64,000 bases of DNA from Alligator mississippiensis (GCF_030867095.1 NC_081824.1:136677433-136741432), one strand, 5' to 3'. Shown: positions 21,901 to 35,400, numbered from the stretch's first letter. The notes: generated from the sequence alone by a model not told the origin. Numbers and translations: made by a program.

Positions 21901-24900
21901 CAGCTAAATCCTGTAGGAGGCTTTGAAAAATATCACTTTGAATGGCTAATATTTTTTGGATGAAATTTGCCTATCTGGAAGTGTGGTAGACGTACTATGG
22001 TTTGTCATCAAAGGCATTAGCAGGAAGTAGGTAGGGTTCATCCTAAAAACTAATCGGTTAGGCTCTGAGGATGCAAACAGATGTCCATGCTCCTTGTCAC
22101 AACACAAATAGTGGCTATAAAGAATGTTGAAACAATTTGTGCCGCTGTTTTGCAGCAGACATCTGTTTACTTTATGGCATGAGAATATGGGCAGTCCAGA
22201 GCCAGGGGATTGATTGACGAGGCCCTGTGGGACCATGGTCCAATTAAGAAGGGGGCACAAGAAGCTAGTCATTCTTCAAGGAAGTGAGTCTAAAAGCTCA
22301 AATAAAGTCCATTCCCTTACATACGAAAGGCAGCAAAAGGGCTGGGAGACCCCCTTGGCTCAACAGGGAAGTCACGTACCTCCTGAAATTAAAACACGAA
22401 GCCTACAAAGGATGGAAGACAGGAATATCTACTGAAGAGGAGTACTCAGCCCGCACCTGCAGGGAGCAGATGTGGACAGCAAAAGCACAAACCAAAAACA
22501 GATTGGCAACCAGAATCAAAGACAACAAAAAGTCCTTCTTTAGATATGTAGGAAGTTGGAGAAAAAATAAGGGAAGCATAGGGTCCCTGATGAATGAAAT
22601 GGGACAGCTGATAACTGACACGCAGGACAAAACTGAACTCGTGAAAGAATACCACACGTTGGTATTCCACCAGTCCAAGGGTCTTAGCCTGCTTAACAGG
22701 ATACAGGATGATCATGGTGGGGGTGACCCCCCCATAGCTGGTGTAGATCTTGTGGGAGAGCACCTAAAAAGGCTAAATATCTACAAGTCAGCAGGATCAG
22801 GTGTAGATCTGCTTCACTGGGCAAAACACATGTTGCCTGTTGTCCCACTTGATACTACAGGAGGTGGGATCATTTGTGGCAGGATGTGTGTTAGGATGTG
22901 CACTGGCACAGCTGATCTGCTTCATTTGGCTATGTTTATTTCTAGCCTTAGGAGCTATCCTGCCCTACCTTCTGCCTTACTTCACACCAACATGGCTAAC
23001 CACCTCTGACATCAAAGGAATTGCACCCCTGTAACTAACAGTAGCATTTGGCTTAGTATTACAGAAAATCAGTACATCTAAGCTACATGAATGCACATCA
23101 TATTGGTTAACCAGCTTATAAGTAGAAGTGCTGCACTGTTGTTGGGCTTTGTAATAATATTCAGGAATTAAGGTGAATGACCTACAGTGTCATGTGGTAT
23201 GCCATCTATCACAAATCAGGAGGAATTCATATGACATAGTCACCATTTATTCATTTACTTAGAAATGTAATTAAAATAAAATACCTCTTGCATTGTAATG
23301 AAATAAGAATGAATAGTAAGTAGGGATATTCATGCCACCAGGTTGTCCCACACTTCCCATTACTAGTTTCGGTTGCTCATAACTTTGCCAAACTTTACCG
23401 ATTTGGGAAAGTTTCAGTCAAAATGGGGTCTCTGTTTTTGAGAACGAAGTCAGGGAAAATACAGTTTTTGACTGCTGTTAAAAATTACTGGAAACCTTTT
23501 CTTTGAGAGACTCTAGAGAGCCCAATCCTTAGATCAATCTGGAATTTGGTAGGGTAGGGGTTGTTCTTTCTGTCAAGGATGTGGTTTTTACTCATCCTGT
23601 TAAAATCCACTCAAACTGGCTGAGTTACAAGCTTTTGAAAAGTCACATAGATTTTGTCTGAATTGAGCATGCTCCAACCTAGTTTAGATTACAGTTTGCA
23701 TGGAATGGTTTGGATAGGCAGGAGGTTGGACTAGATGACCTCTGGAGGTCCCTTGCAGCCCTACTTCTCTATGATTCTAGAGCTGCCTGAAGGTAAGCAA
23801 GACTTTCCCTGACACTGCTGCAGCAGGCAGCTGGGGTTGCACAGCTGTATTTCCTGTTCATTGAGTCCCTGCCATCCATGGGGTCCTGTGACACAATTGA
23901 AACCCCCAGGAGCAGCCATAAACCCCCCTGGTGGCCACACGGCTCCTACGCCACTCCAGCTCCCTGGGCACCCTGCCTTTTCTCATGTCTGCCATGCCTT
24001 GATGTATTTAGTTGATTTGCAAAAAGGGAGGCTGCCCTAGGGTCCCAGAGCAAACCCTTGTTTGTCCTTCACCCAGCAGGTTCCTTTTAGATTCTGTTGG
24101 TCCCAATTTGCCCCTTGCCCCTCCAAAGTGGGCCCCTAAATGGGCCTTCCTGATCTGTCCATATCCCCAGGTCACCTGTTTCCTTAAGGGCTATTTGTGA
24201 CCTTCTTCCGCACCTACATCCATGCCCATGCCTTGTAGATGTTATTTGGTGAGGCAGTAGCACTGCTGAGAGAGGTCGAGGGATTTTGGTGGATCACAAA
24301 CTGAACATGAGTCAGTGATGTGATGCACTCACAAAAAAAGCAAATGCAGTTTGCTTCTGCATTAAGAGAAGTATTGTTTGTAAGACACAGGGAATGATCG
24401 TGATACTCTGCTTGGCCTCTGGTTAGGCCTCAGCAAGAGTATTGTTTGCAGTTCTGGGTTCTGTAGTTTTAAGAAAGATGTACTGAAACTGAAGAGAATC
24501 CATAGAGGCAAGTAGCCAGGATGATTCAAGAGTTAAAATCCATGCTGTACAAGGGAAGATAAAACTAGGTTTCTTTAGCATTGTGAAAAGGAGATGGAAG
24601 AGGATAAGATCACAGTTTTCAGGTATTTGAAAGGCTGCCATAAAAAAGAACAACTTTTGAAGGAAGGACTCAAAGCAATGGGTTTAAACTGCAACAAAGC
24701 AAATTTCTAATTTAAGTTTAATTAAGACTGAGAACAAAATCCTTTCCTTACTGGCAGAAAAATAGAACAATGAAACCCATTATCCAAGGAAGATGTAGAC
24801 TCTTCTTCATTGGAGGTTTTCAAGAAGAGGCTGGATAATTATCGGTCTGGTATGGTTTGCTTGGAACCAGTACATCTTGCATTGTGCATAGGGTTGGACT

Positions 24901-26380
24901 AGATAACCTTTCAAATCTCCTCTAACCCTGTGATTCCATAGTTTTCTTGTATGTAATGCATATTTAAAAAATAGCAAGGACAAGTTTGGGAAGCTGATAA
25001 GTAGAAGAACAGATAGTCATATGGCTCAAGTAGTTGACTTGGATCTCTGACTATGCTACATATTGACCAAAGTTAATTATTTGGGCAAGGCGTATGCAGT
25101 AATCTCTGTGCTTCATCTTACTGCCTGTAAAAGAATAACATTTTTGTATTTCAGAGGCATATTGTGAAAATAAATTCATTGATGACTGAGGTGCTGGGTG
25201 ATGCAGCCATACAACTACCAAGGCAGATGGGTAAACGAGTCATAAAAATGGCAAGTGTGCAGCTGCTCTTTCCACCACAGTAGAAATGCCCATAACTACA
25301 GGAAATATGTATCACCCTCAAGCCCCCAATGCAGGACTTGTTAGAAAGGCCTGAAGTGGGCTGGCAGCCCAGGGTGATGAATATTCTACACCAGTGGTCT
25401 CCAACCTTTTTAAGTAGGAGATCACCTTTGGCATTTAAAAGCAACCCAAGATCTACTTTGTGCCACTGCCACCCTCCCCTTCCCTCCACTCCATCCAGCA
25501 GGTAAGTCTGTGAGGAGGAAAAATTATCTGGGGGTGCGCCTCCCCAGCAGGTATGTCCCACCTGGCCAGGGCCCCACTCCACTTACCCCTGCTTCTGCCT
25601 CTACGGCACTGTCCCTCACTGCAGGGGCCTCGATCTAGCCCTTTCCCTTCCCTCTCCCAAGGACTGACCTGCTGGGCAGGAGCATGTGCGCGCATGCACA
25701 TGGGCACTCAGCCCCCCACCCCAGCCTCAGGTCGATTCCAAGAGGCTCTGAGACCTACCAGTGGATCAAGATCCACTGGTTGGTGACCACTGTTCTACAC
25801 CCTCAGGATCTGCTTACTCCAAAATGGTGGTTGGCAATGTATCCCAACAGCAACCTGTACTGGGTCAGAAATAATTTTCTAGATCATTCTGTGTGTCCAG
25901 GCCCATATTCTTGCACCTGAAATATATATTCTTGTTTATTCAAATCTGTAAGTGTCTTTTCTTTGTAATGTAGTATTCCCATTTGACAACATCCTAGATA
26001 AAATGATATTCTTCTTGTAATCCTAGTCTGTGTTAAATCAGCACAAGATAACTAAATAATTAACAGTGCCATGAATCATAATTTTGTCTTCCTGAACAAA
26101 TACCAATATTGCTAACCAAATCCATCCCTGGTATAGTTCCGCTAACTTCAGTTAAGTTATGCTAGCAATGAATTGATTCCCAGGAGTCTATAACAGCCTG
26201 ATAAGCCACCCAAAAGGGCAGTTTGATAAAATCAAGTGCCATCAAGGGTGATTAAAATTAAAAGATGATTGCAATGTAAATATTTTATCAAGTAAGTAAA
26301 CTAGCACAGGAAGTACTGAGTCTCTGTTCAGGTGCACTGAACAGAGTTTATCTGGAAATGGGGATGGGGACATGTGTGTG

Positions 26381-26424
<44 letters not shown>

Positions 26425-29400
26425 ACAGACATCAAAGCTGGGAACAACTTAACCTTAATAACTGAACCTTATCCTAGAGATAAAGTTTCCTGGGTTGTCA
26501 ATCTGCAGCAATCTTGACATTTTATTAACATACACTAAATTAAAATGATTAGAGGCCTACGAGAAAAGGCTGAAAGAACTAGGATTATTTAGTCTGCGGA
26601 TGAGAATACTAGAGGGGATTTGAAAAGTCTTCAGATATTTGAAGGGCCGTTACAGAGAAGATGGTTGTAGCGGACAGGACTAGGAGCAACAGCTTCAAGC
26701 TTTAGCAAGGGAAATTTAGGTTGGAAATTAGGGGGAACTTTCTGATTATGAGGGTAGTCAGGCATTGGAATAGGCTGCCTAGAGAAACTGTGGAGTCTCC
26801 ATCCCTGAAATTTTTCAACAGCAGATTAGATAGACACTTGGCTGGGATGGTTTACCTTGCCTTGAGTAGGGGGCTGAACTAGATGACCTCATGAGGTCCC
26901 TACCAGCCCTGCTTTCCAATAATGCTATGATGCATTTGATTCTTCCAAGTATACTCATAGATTCTAGGGTCGGAAGGGACCTCAATAGATCGTCAAGTCC
27001 GACCCCCTGCATAGGCAGGAAAGAGTGCTGGGTTCAGATGACCCCAGCTAGATGCTTATCTAACCTCCTCTTGAAGACCCCCAGAGTAGGGGAGAGCACC
27101 ACCTCCCTTGGGAGCCCATTCCAGACCTTGGCCACTCGAACTGTGAAGAAGTTCTTCCTAATATCTAGTCTAAATCTGCTCTCTGCTAGCTCGTGGCCAT
27201 TATTTCTTGTACCCCCCGGGGGCGCCTTGGTGAATAAAACCTCACCAATTCCCTTCTGTGCCCCCATGATGAACTTATAGGTGGCCACAAGGTCGCCTCT
27301 CAACCTTCTCTTGCGGAGGCTGAAAAGGTCCAGGTGCCCCAGTCTCTCCTCGTGGGGCTTGGCCTGCAAGCCCTTAACCATACGAGTGGCCCTTCTCTGG
27401 ACCCTCTCCAGGTTATCCACATCCCTCTTGAAGTGTGGTGCCCAAAACTGCACGCAGTACTCCAACTGTGGTCTGACTAGCGCCCGATAGAGGGGAAGTA
27501 TCACCTCCTTGGATCTGTTCATCGTGCATCTGCTGATGCATGATAAAGTGCCATTAGCTTTTCTGATGGCTTCGTCACACTGCCGACTCATGTTCATCTT
27601 GGAGTCCACTAGGACTCCAAGATCCCTTTCCGCTTCCGTTCCACCAAGCAAGTCATTCCCTAGGCAGTAGGTATGCTGGACATTTTTTCTCCCTAGGTGC
27701 AGCACTTTGCTTTTCTCCTTGTTGAATTGCATTCTGTTGTTTTCCGCCCACATGTCCAACCTGTCCAGGTCTGCTTGTAGTTGTTCCCTGCCCTCCGGCG
27801 TGTCCACTTCTCCCCACAGTTTTGTGTCATCCGCAAACTTGGACAGAGTACACTTCACTCCCTCGTCCAAGTTGCTGATGAAGATATTGAAGAGTATTGG
27901 TCCAAGGACCAAGCCCTGCGGGACCCCACTGCCCACACCCTTCCAGGTCGATACCGACCCATCCACTATGACTCTCTGAGTGCAACCCTCTAGCCAATCG
28001 CCACCCACTAGACTGTGTGGTCATCCAAGTCACAGCCTCTTAACTTGTTCACCAGTATGGTGTGGGATATCGTATTGAAGGCCTTCCTGAAGTCTAAGTA
28101 TACGACATCAACCACTCCTCCTGCGTCCAGGTGTTTTGTAACCTGGTCATAAAAAGAGACTAGATTAGTCAGGCATGATCTACCTGCTACGAACCCGTGC
28201 TGGTTTCCCTTCAGCATAATTTGTCCTGCCGGGCTCTCGCAAATGTGAGTCTTGATAATTTTTTTGAAGACTTTGCCTAGGATGGAGGTGAGACTGACTG
28301 GCCTATAGTTGCCCAGGTCCTCCTTCCTCCCCTTCTTGAAAATGGGGACCACATTGGCCCTTTTCCAGTCCTCCGGGACCTGGCCTGTGCGCCACGAGTG
28401 TTCAAATATTACCATCAGTGGCTGTGCAATAACATCAGCCAGTGCCTTCAGTACCCTTGGATGGAGCTCATCCGGGCCTGCTGACTTAAAGGCATCCAGT
28501 TCCTCCAAGTGACTCTACACCAACTCAGGGTCTACGCATGGCAGTCTGGTGCCTTGCTGCTGTCTCTCTACAATCCCAGTGAGAGCATTGTCCTGCCCCT
28601 CACTTAGGAATACTAAGTGTTACTAGGGATGTAACATTTGAAATTGAACTGTTTGCTGATACAAATAGGATTTATGATTTCCCTCACAAACAATGGCAAA
28701 AGGTATTTGGAGGCCTTAGCATTTCATTTGGAAGATAAAATACAAGAATTTCCTAAAACATTTTTGTTAATTTTCCCTGGAAAGGGAAATTGATAACCCA
28801 CTAAATGTTAATGAGGCAGATCATCCTGCCACCACATGCTATTGGAGGAAAGGGAAGAGAGATTCCTGAGGTTTGCCTAATTGATTCCCGTGGACTGGTG
28901 GAAAGCTAGGGACTTTACTACAGAGGCTTTATATCCCTTAGTGATTCTGGACCCTGATGGTCTCTGGAATTAGCTAGATCAAGTTCCTAAATTTGCCCAG
29001 TTTGTCTCCAGGCCCTTCCTTTCTCAGTTTGTCTTTGACATTCTTTGGTTGTCCATTATCTTAGAAGGTTGAATAGACCAGGAGAATAGTGGCCAAGTTT
29101 GTTCTGACATTTGGAAAAATAACTGCTCATAAAGCATTGTTATATGCAACCTGCTAAGGTTTTGATTACAGTGTTCAAAGCAAGAGTTTACCAGATAGGC
29201 TTTAATTTGAAGCTACTTGTCTGATTAGATTTTCTATGAACAGTGCACATTAAATATAGTATACTTTCCTGTATAGCGTGATGTTGGCCCCAGGTTGATA
29301 GCAATGACAATATTGTCTTTTTAATGGAGAATATGCTGCAGTTTAATGTAGCTCAAAATCATTCACAAAACAGGATGTTGTGTCCAAGATGAACTGTTGT

Positions 29401-32400
29401 TTCCATGACCTGAACACACACAGATGCAAACCACAGAAGGTGCATCAGTCCTTATACGTGATGTTATTAGGTTTAATTCAGATTTAAAAGCACCTGTCTG
29501 CCAGGTGTGGTATTCTAACAACCTAGTGCAGGAGTGTCAAACTCATCTGGCCCTGCAGGCTGGATGACTGGTGCAGAACCAAACCACCGGCCATATGAAT
29601 GTCATTGGGCTGAACTCATTGGCCAAATTGGACCCATAGATGTGCCTCCCGCCTCCTACCATCCTGGATCCAGCGCATGCAGCACCCACTCCAGCCAGAC
29701 CAAAATTTGGCAGGAAGAGGCCTGGTATCCTGGGCACTTGGCTGCTGCTGTAGAAACAACCTGTGATGTGAGGCTTCCTCCCCTTAGGGACAGAAATTAC
29801 ACATAAACCGATATAAGTGATTGGAAACCAGTTCAAATCTGTAACACAAGAGACATTCAGTGCATATAAACTGCTTTCAAAATGGCCCAAACCAGTTTAA
29901 GATAAACCTAGATGGATGTAGTAACAGACTTAACTGATTTAGGTTAAATCGGTTTATTGAATTTATGTCCCAGATCCCATCCAGATTCAAGTTAACGTAC
30001 AGTCCTGAGGGACTGTACGTTAACTTGAATCTGGATGGGATCTGGGACATAAATCCTGGGAGCATCCCAGGATGCTTTGCACATCCCCTGCAACACCCCC
30101 CACCCCCAGGGTGGGCAGTCTAGCTTTGGCCTAAGGCTGTCTGCTCCAGCTGAGCAGGGAGGTGTGCTCTAGCGCCCCCCAGCTTTTGGCTTGGGCCACT
30201 GCAGGGATGTGGTTGTATTACCGGAATCAAAAGTGAATATCTGTTCATTCACTTATCTGTTTAAACTATGCAGTTTAGACTAAGCTGCAGAGACCAAATC
30301 GATTCAGCCTTGGGCTTTTTGACTGTCTGTACTTAGCTGTGGTGTTGCTCCAGTACCAATGTTCTTGCCTGGTTGCTTGGCAGCCAAGCTGGCAAGAACC
30401 ACAATGCTGCAGCTCCAGCAGCACTGAGGCAAGACACCCTGCATTGTGGGTACTTGGTAACTGCCACAGGAACAAGTTGCAATGCCAAGCTTTTCCTGCG
30501 GTGCTGCTGAGGCTCCAGCCCTATGGCTATTGCTTGGTGCTTGGCTGCCACCACAGGAACAAGCTGCAGTGCTGCTGGGGCTCCAGCACAGGGCAGATTG
30601 ATTTAAATCAAGTTGATTGAAATCATGATGTAAATTGGGAAGCTAAAAGCCTGTTTTAAGTAATTGATTTTTATTTACTTTTCCATTGTATATAGACTTT
30701 TGTTTTTTTTTTAAAGAAATGTATATTTTCATAGATTGATATAACAATTAAAACATGTTGACTTACAACTAAATGCAGTTTTTACAGTAGATTTGTAATA
30801 TGCATTTCCTAGGCACATAAACATAAACTGGAGAAATCTATGTTTTTTATTCACTAAATAACTTTTTGTTCATATTTGTATTAAGCTGCATTAAGACGGC
30901 AATTTGAATTTAATTAAACACACAAAACCAGCACCTCAAATTTATTAAATAAAACGAATGTTTTGGATACAGATATTTTAAAAAATCAAAACATGGTGCA
31001 CACTTGCAACTAAAATTCATTAAACACTATGAACTGCAGTTAGTAAATTAAACCAATTATTTCAGGTCTTCCTGGGCAAAATTTTCTAAAATGCCTAGTT
31101 GGAAGTCATCTAAATTCCTCCTTGCCTAATTCCTAGGAGAGTACTCATGGATAGTCTGCCGCGCTGCTCTCCCCCTTCCCCTGGTTGGCAGTGGTGGATG
31201 AGGAGTGTGGAAGAAACAGGCTTCACTCTATTGTTTGGTCACGAAGTTGTCAGAGACCTTTATTTACAAGTAGCTACTGGGGAGAGCACCAGACAGACAG
31301 AACTTCCTCTTATTAGTCCCGCATGCCCCCCCCAACAGACAATTGAAGCAAGCCTTCAATTCAGGTCACATGACACAAGATATAACAAGTCAAAGAAAAA
31401 CTGGTTCGGACCAGAAAGTTGCAAGAGGGCATAGACTGTGGTTTGACCTATTGACCTCATAGGTCTACTCAGCTCAACAAGGGAAAAAGGGCAGGAAAAA
31501 GAGCAGATTGCAAAATAGGCGGGGAAAAAGCAATCATTAGCAAACAGTGCACTAACTCAAGAAGTCAGTAGAAATTAAGGCCTGGGGTTTTCTTCTTCCA
31601 CAGAAGCACTGACATACTAGAAGACAAAGGCCTCCCTTGACACACTCCAGAACCCGTGGAAATGTAATGGCAAACACTTAATTTTGAAGCTCTTCTAAAT
31701 AGTAGTGGTTTCCGAGAAAGTTATTTTTGGAACACTCTTGCCATTTTTGGAGTGTTTGAAGTGCATCAAATGCTCCGTCTGTCCAAAGCATGGTGTGAAC
31801 AGTGTCGCAAGGGCGGCACCATCTGATTTGTTTGATACTGTCACAGGTCCTGACCTCTGATATTCTTTTCTTACACTTCTGTGCCTCTTCTGCACATATG
31901 CGTATACACAGGTTATTTCGCTGCACTGTTGAACGTGTCTCAGCAGGACAGTTGGAATGGTTCTTCCATACGTTGGCCTGGTGTTTGGGACACTCTTATG
32001 AGGTGATGTGATTTACACACATGCATAGACACACATCACATGCATAGTGTGTGTGTATGCGTGTGTGATATATGCAGACAAGGTTCCTTGAGTGAATTTT
32101 ATATCTTTTATTAGACCAACCCAAATAGTTGGAGAGTAGTTATTAAGCAAGCTTTAGGGTTCAAAAACCCTTCGTCAGGCTAAGGAAGTTTCAGCAGTTG
32201 GTGTGTGCTCTTCCTGGATGGAATGAAAAGTAAATATGTGTGATATATGTGCATCTGTGTATATATACCAGTATATGTGTTTATGTGTATATATGGTTGT
32301 ATAATATATATAAATATGCGTGTATATGTAAATACATGTGCAGTGTGTGTGTATATACATATGTGTATACATACATGGTGTGTGTGTGTGTGAATATGAG

Positions 32401-35400
32401 TATACACAGACATGCACATGTATCTGTGTATATACATGGTGTGTGTGTCCACGTTATTGCATACAAGTAAACGAATTCATGTTTCTCTGTGCATGTTGAT
32501 GCATCAACACGCGCGCGAGGCTGTGAGGGAACAACACACACGCGCACGCGCGCACACCCGGCGAAGCCGTAGGAGCAGCACACACCCGCGTGGGAGTGCA
32601 CGCTGGGCTCAAGCCTGCCTCCGGCCCCGCCCCCCGTAGGCGCGCGCTTCCCAGTGCCACCGCGGCGCCACTCTCTTCCCCTCCCCCCCCATACCCTCTG
32701 CGTTCTAGGCGTGGCTGTTGGCGCTTCCGGGCGCGAGTCACGTGGGCGGGGGGCGTGGTCGCCGGCTGACGCGCCCGGACGCAGCGGCGCTCGCAGCTGG
32801 CGGGGATCGGCGGGCGCCGGGGGGCTGCGCTGGTGCGCATGCGGTGCCGAGATGGACCCGTGAGTGGCCGTTGGCGAGGCGCGCGCCGCTGGCGGGGGAG
32901 GGGCAGGGCCCGCGCGGCGCTCGTGCTGCCCGGGGGCGGGGAGAGACCCCGCGTGCCAGCCTCAGGGGAGGGCAGCCCGAAGCCGCACCTCGCTGTCCAG
33001 GAAGTAGTCCTGGAGTTGTTGCCCACGTGCAGGTGGCCGTGGGAGCCCTTTTTGAACGTGGGTGGCTGAGGATTTGGCAGGGGTGGCCGTTTATTGCGCA
33101 GTGGCGCGATATAGGGAATGCGTGGCAGGATCCGCAGGCTTGAAGGCAGCTGCGCCGGCTGGCTGGACGCTTTCTGAACCTTCCGCACCTGGAAAATGGG
33201 TCTAGCATTTTTTCTGTAATCCCCAAAAACCCTAAAAGCAGAGGGACAGCAAAGAGCTGACACTCCCAGGCTGCGTCGTGAGCTGTTGCTCTAGGCTGGA
33301 GGCTTTCAAGCTGTTGGGTCCCCCCTTGGAGGGAGGGGAGTGAAGGAACATAGGGGCGCAGGCAAGAATTGTGCAAGGAGCTAGCGCCGCTTGCGGGGGT
33401 GGGGAGTACCAGGCAGGCTCTGCCAGCGGGATGCTGCGCCACCAGGAGGGCGACATGGCAGGTGTACAGCTTAGTGCCGCAGCAAGGCCGAGGCAGCCTG
33501 CCAAACCAAGCTGTGGTGGCTGCTAAGATGAGGGGTGCCCTGTGCCTGGCTGCGCTGTTCCTGTGGGATGGGCTGGGGTTGGGTTGGGTGGGGCATGAGC
33601 AAATTTGTAAGGGAAAGGAGGGCTCAGCTCAAAAAGTTTGAAAACTGCTGCTCTAGGCCAGTGTGGGAGTGCCCTGCTCTGTTCCCACTTGCAGGCTTGC
33701 TAGGTACTTGCCGTGGTCCTGCCCCCAAGGAAGGCCTGTCCCACCCAGCGAGGGCATGAAAACCATCCTTTCCTTGCTGGAATTGGGTGAGCCTGGGCAG
33801 CAGCATGAGGGGAGGTGTTGGGGGCCTGGAGTTAGCACCCCACACTTCCAGGGGCTTGTGGCCATGTGCAGTTTGCTCTGAAGCCTATGCTGCTGCTGTT
33901 CCCCAGGCTTGCTAGATGTGAGTTATTGCTGGTGCCTCTCCCTGAGCTGAAAGGACTCCTTCCTGTGTCTGGGCACTGGCAAGTGCTGCCAGAGTTGGAG
34001 GAGGGCTCAATTTCTGACAGTCACGAATGTGCTACTTCAAATCCTTTCCTGTGAAAGGATTTGAGCCATCCTTGTTCTAGTGAAATGCTGAAAATCTTGC
34101 TCGGAACATGAGAGCAAAATTATTCCCTGCCAAGTTATTTCATTTCTCCAAGCCTCCATTTCTCAGCTAGGAGAACTATGAAGATCCATGCCCATTTTTT
34201 CTTCAAGGTACTTTGAAATCTTTGTGTAAGTGAATGGAAGATTCTGTTACTGCTCAATGGTTAATAATTAAAACAAACAAAAACCCCATCGCTGCCCTAG
34301 ATGCCCATCTGTATGGCAGAGAAATGCCCATGACTAACTGCTTTCATCAATAGATGCAGACCTTAAATTTAAAACAGCTTGCTTTTAAAATAGTAATGTA
34401 CAGCAGTAATTTACAGCTACATAGTGATTGCTACCTAATAGCAGTCTCAGCTTTTTATATAGTTATACCCTCTTTCACTAGCTACTACAAGACTGTCCAG
34501 CTGGGAGCCTGTGAACCACACACAGCCTTCGAGAGGTTAAAGTGTTGCCCCTAGGCTCCTGCCTGGCAGCTGCTCCCCAAATCATTCTGGCTGAATGCAT
34601 TCAGAGTCTCCAAGCTCTAGTTTTCACTGTCTGCCCTTGTGCCAGGGAACAGAGAAGTGCAGCATGGTGTGGTCCCCAAGGAGCTGAGGATGAGTTTGGA
34701 GCTGTGTGTGTGAGCAATGCAATGGTGGTGGAGTGGGAGGGGGAGGCCCTGCACCAGTGTACGGTGCAGTGGGGGGTGGGGTTTAACAGTGCAGTGCAGT
34801 GCTGTAGGGTGGCATCTGGTGGTACAGCAGCTGGGGGTGTCCATGCAGCATGCAGCCTGAGGGGCCTGTGGCTTGCCCTGGGCCCATGGGCATGTGTCCC
34901 CCCTCCGATGTGGCCCATGGGCATTTGGCTCCCAGCTGCTTATAAATTGGACAGCCATGAGTTATCATAATGGCAGCATGCCAGGAAGAAGGAACCTGAG
35001 GTCTTTTGGGTAGCATGGGAGAGCAGAGATCATGAAGGAGTATATGGGTGAATGTAAATATAGTTATGGGGTGGGGCAGGGTGGCACCTTAGAAACTAAC
35101 TGGTTCAGAGAAGCATGCACTTTTGTAAGCAGCAGCCTACTTTGTTAGATACTAGGTGACAAAGTAGGTTGTTGCCTACAAAACCTCATGCCTCTCTGAA
35201 CCAGTTAGTTTTCTGCTTGACTTCAGATTACCGTGGCTAAGCACCCCTCTCTCAGTGTAGCTAAAATATTTAAACAGTTTCAACCAAAATGATCCTCTTG
35301 AGCAGTCTTAAAATGAAAGAGAACAGTGTGGATGGAGAGATGAGCGGGATCGTTGGAAGAGTGCATCAGTGGTAAGACTAAAAGAGTGCAGGTGATCTGG

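Noticed and set aside
32175..32601. His/Thr/Tyr-rich open frames
   Set aside because: They translate a decayed TG/TA/CA microsatellite; low-complexity artefact.
32454..33263. 269-codon open frame on the minus strand
   Set aside because: It spans the CpG island and the exon 1b promoter. Its composition is low-complexity Arg/Pro/Ala from GC-rich DNA, with no domain. Frames are open on both strands because stop codons are rare in such sequence.
33400..33640. Possible extra exon in the 33.4-33.6 kb open frames
   Set aside because: The region is the interior of a hAT-like MITE bounded by gctctaggc repeats; no splice-compatible conserved peptide.
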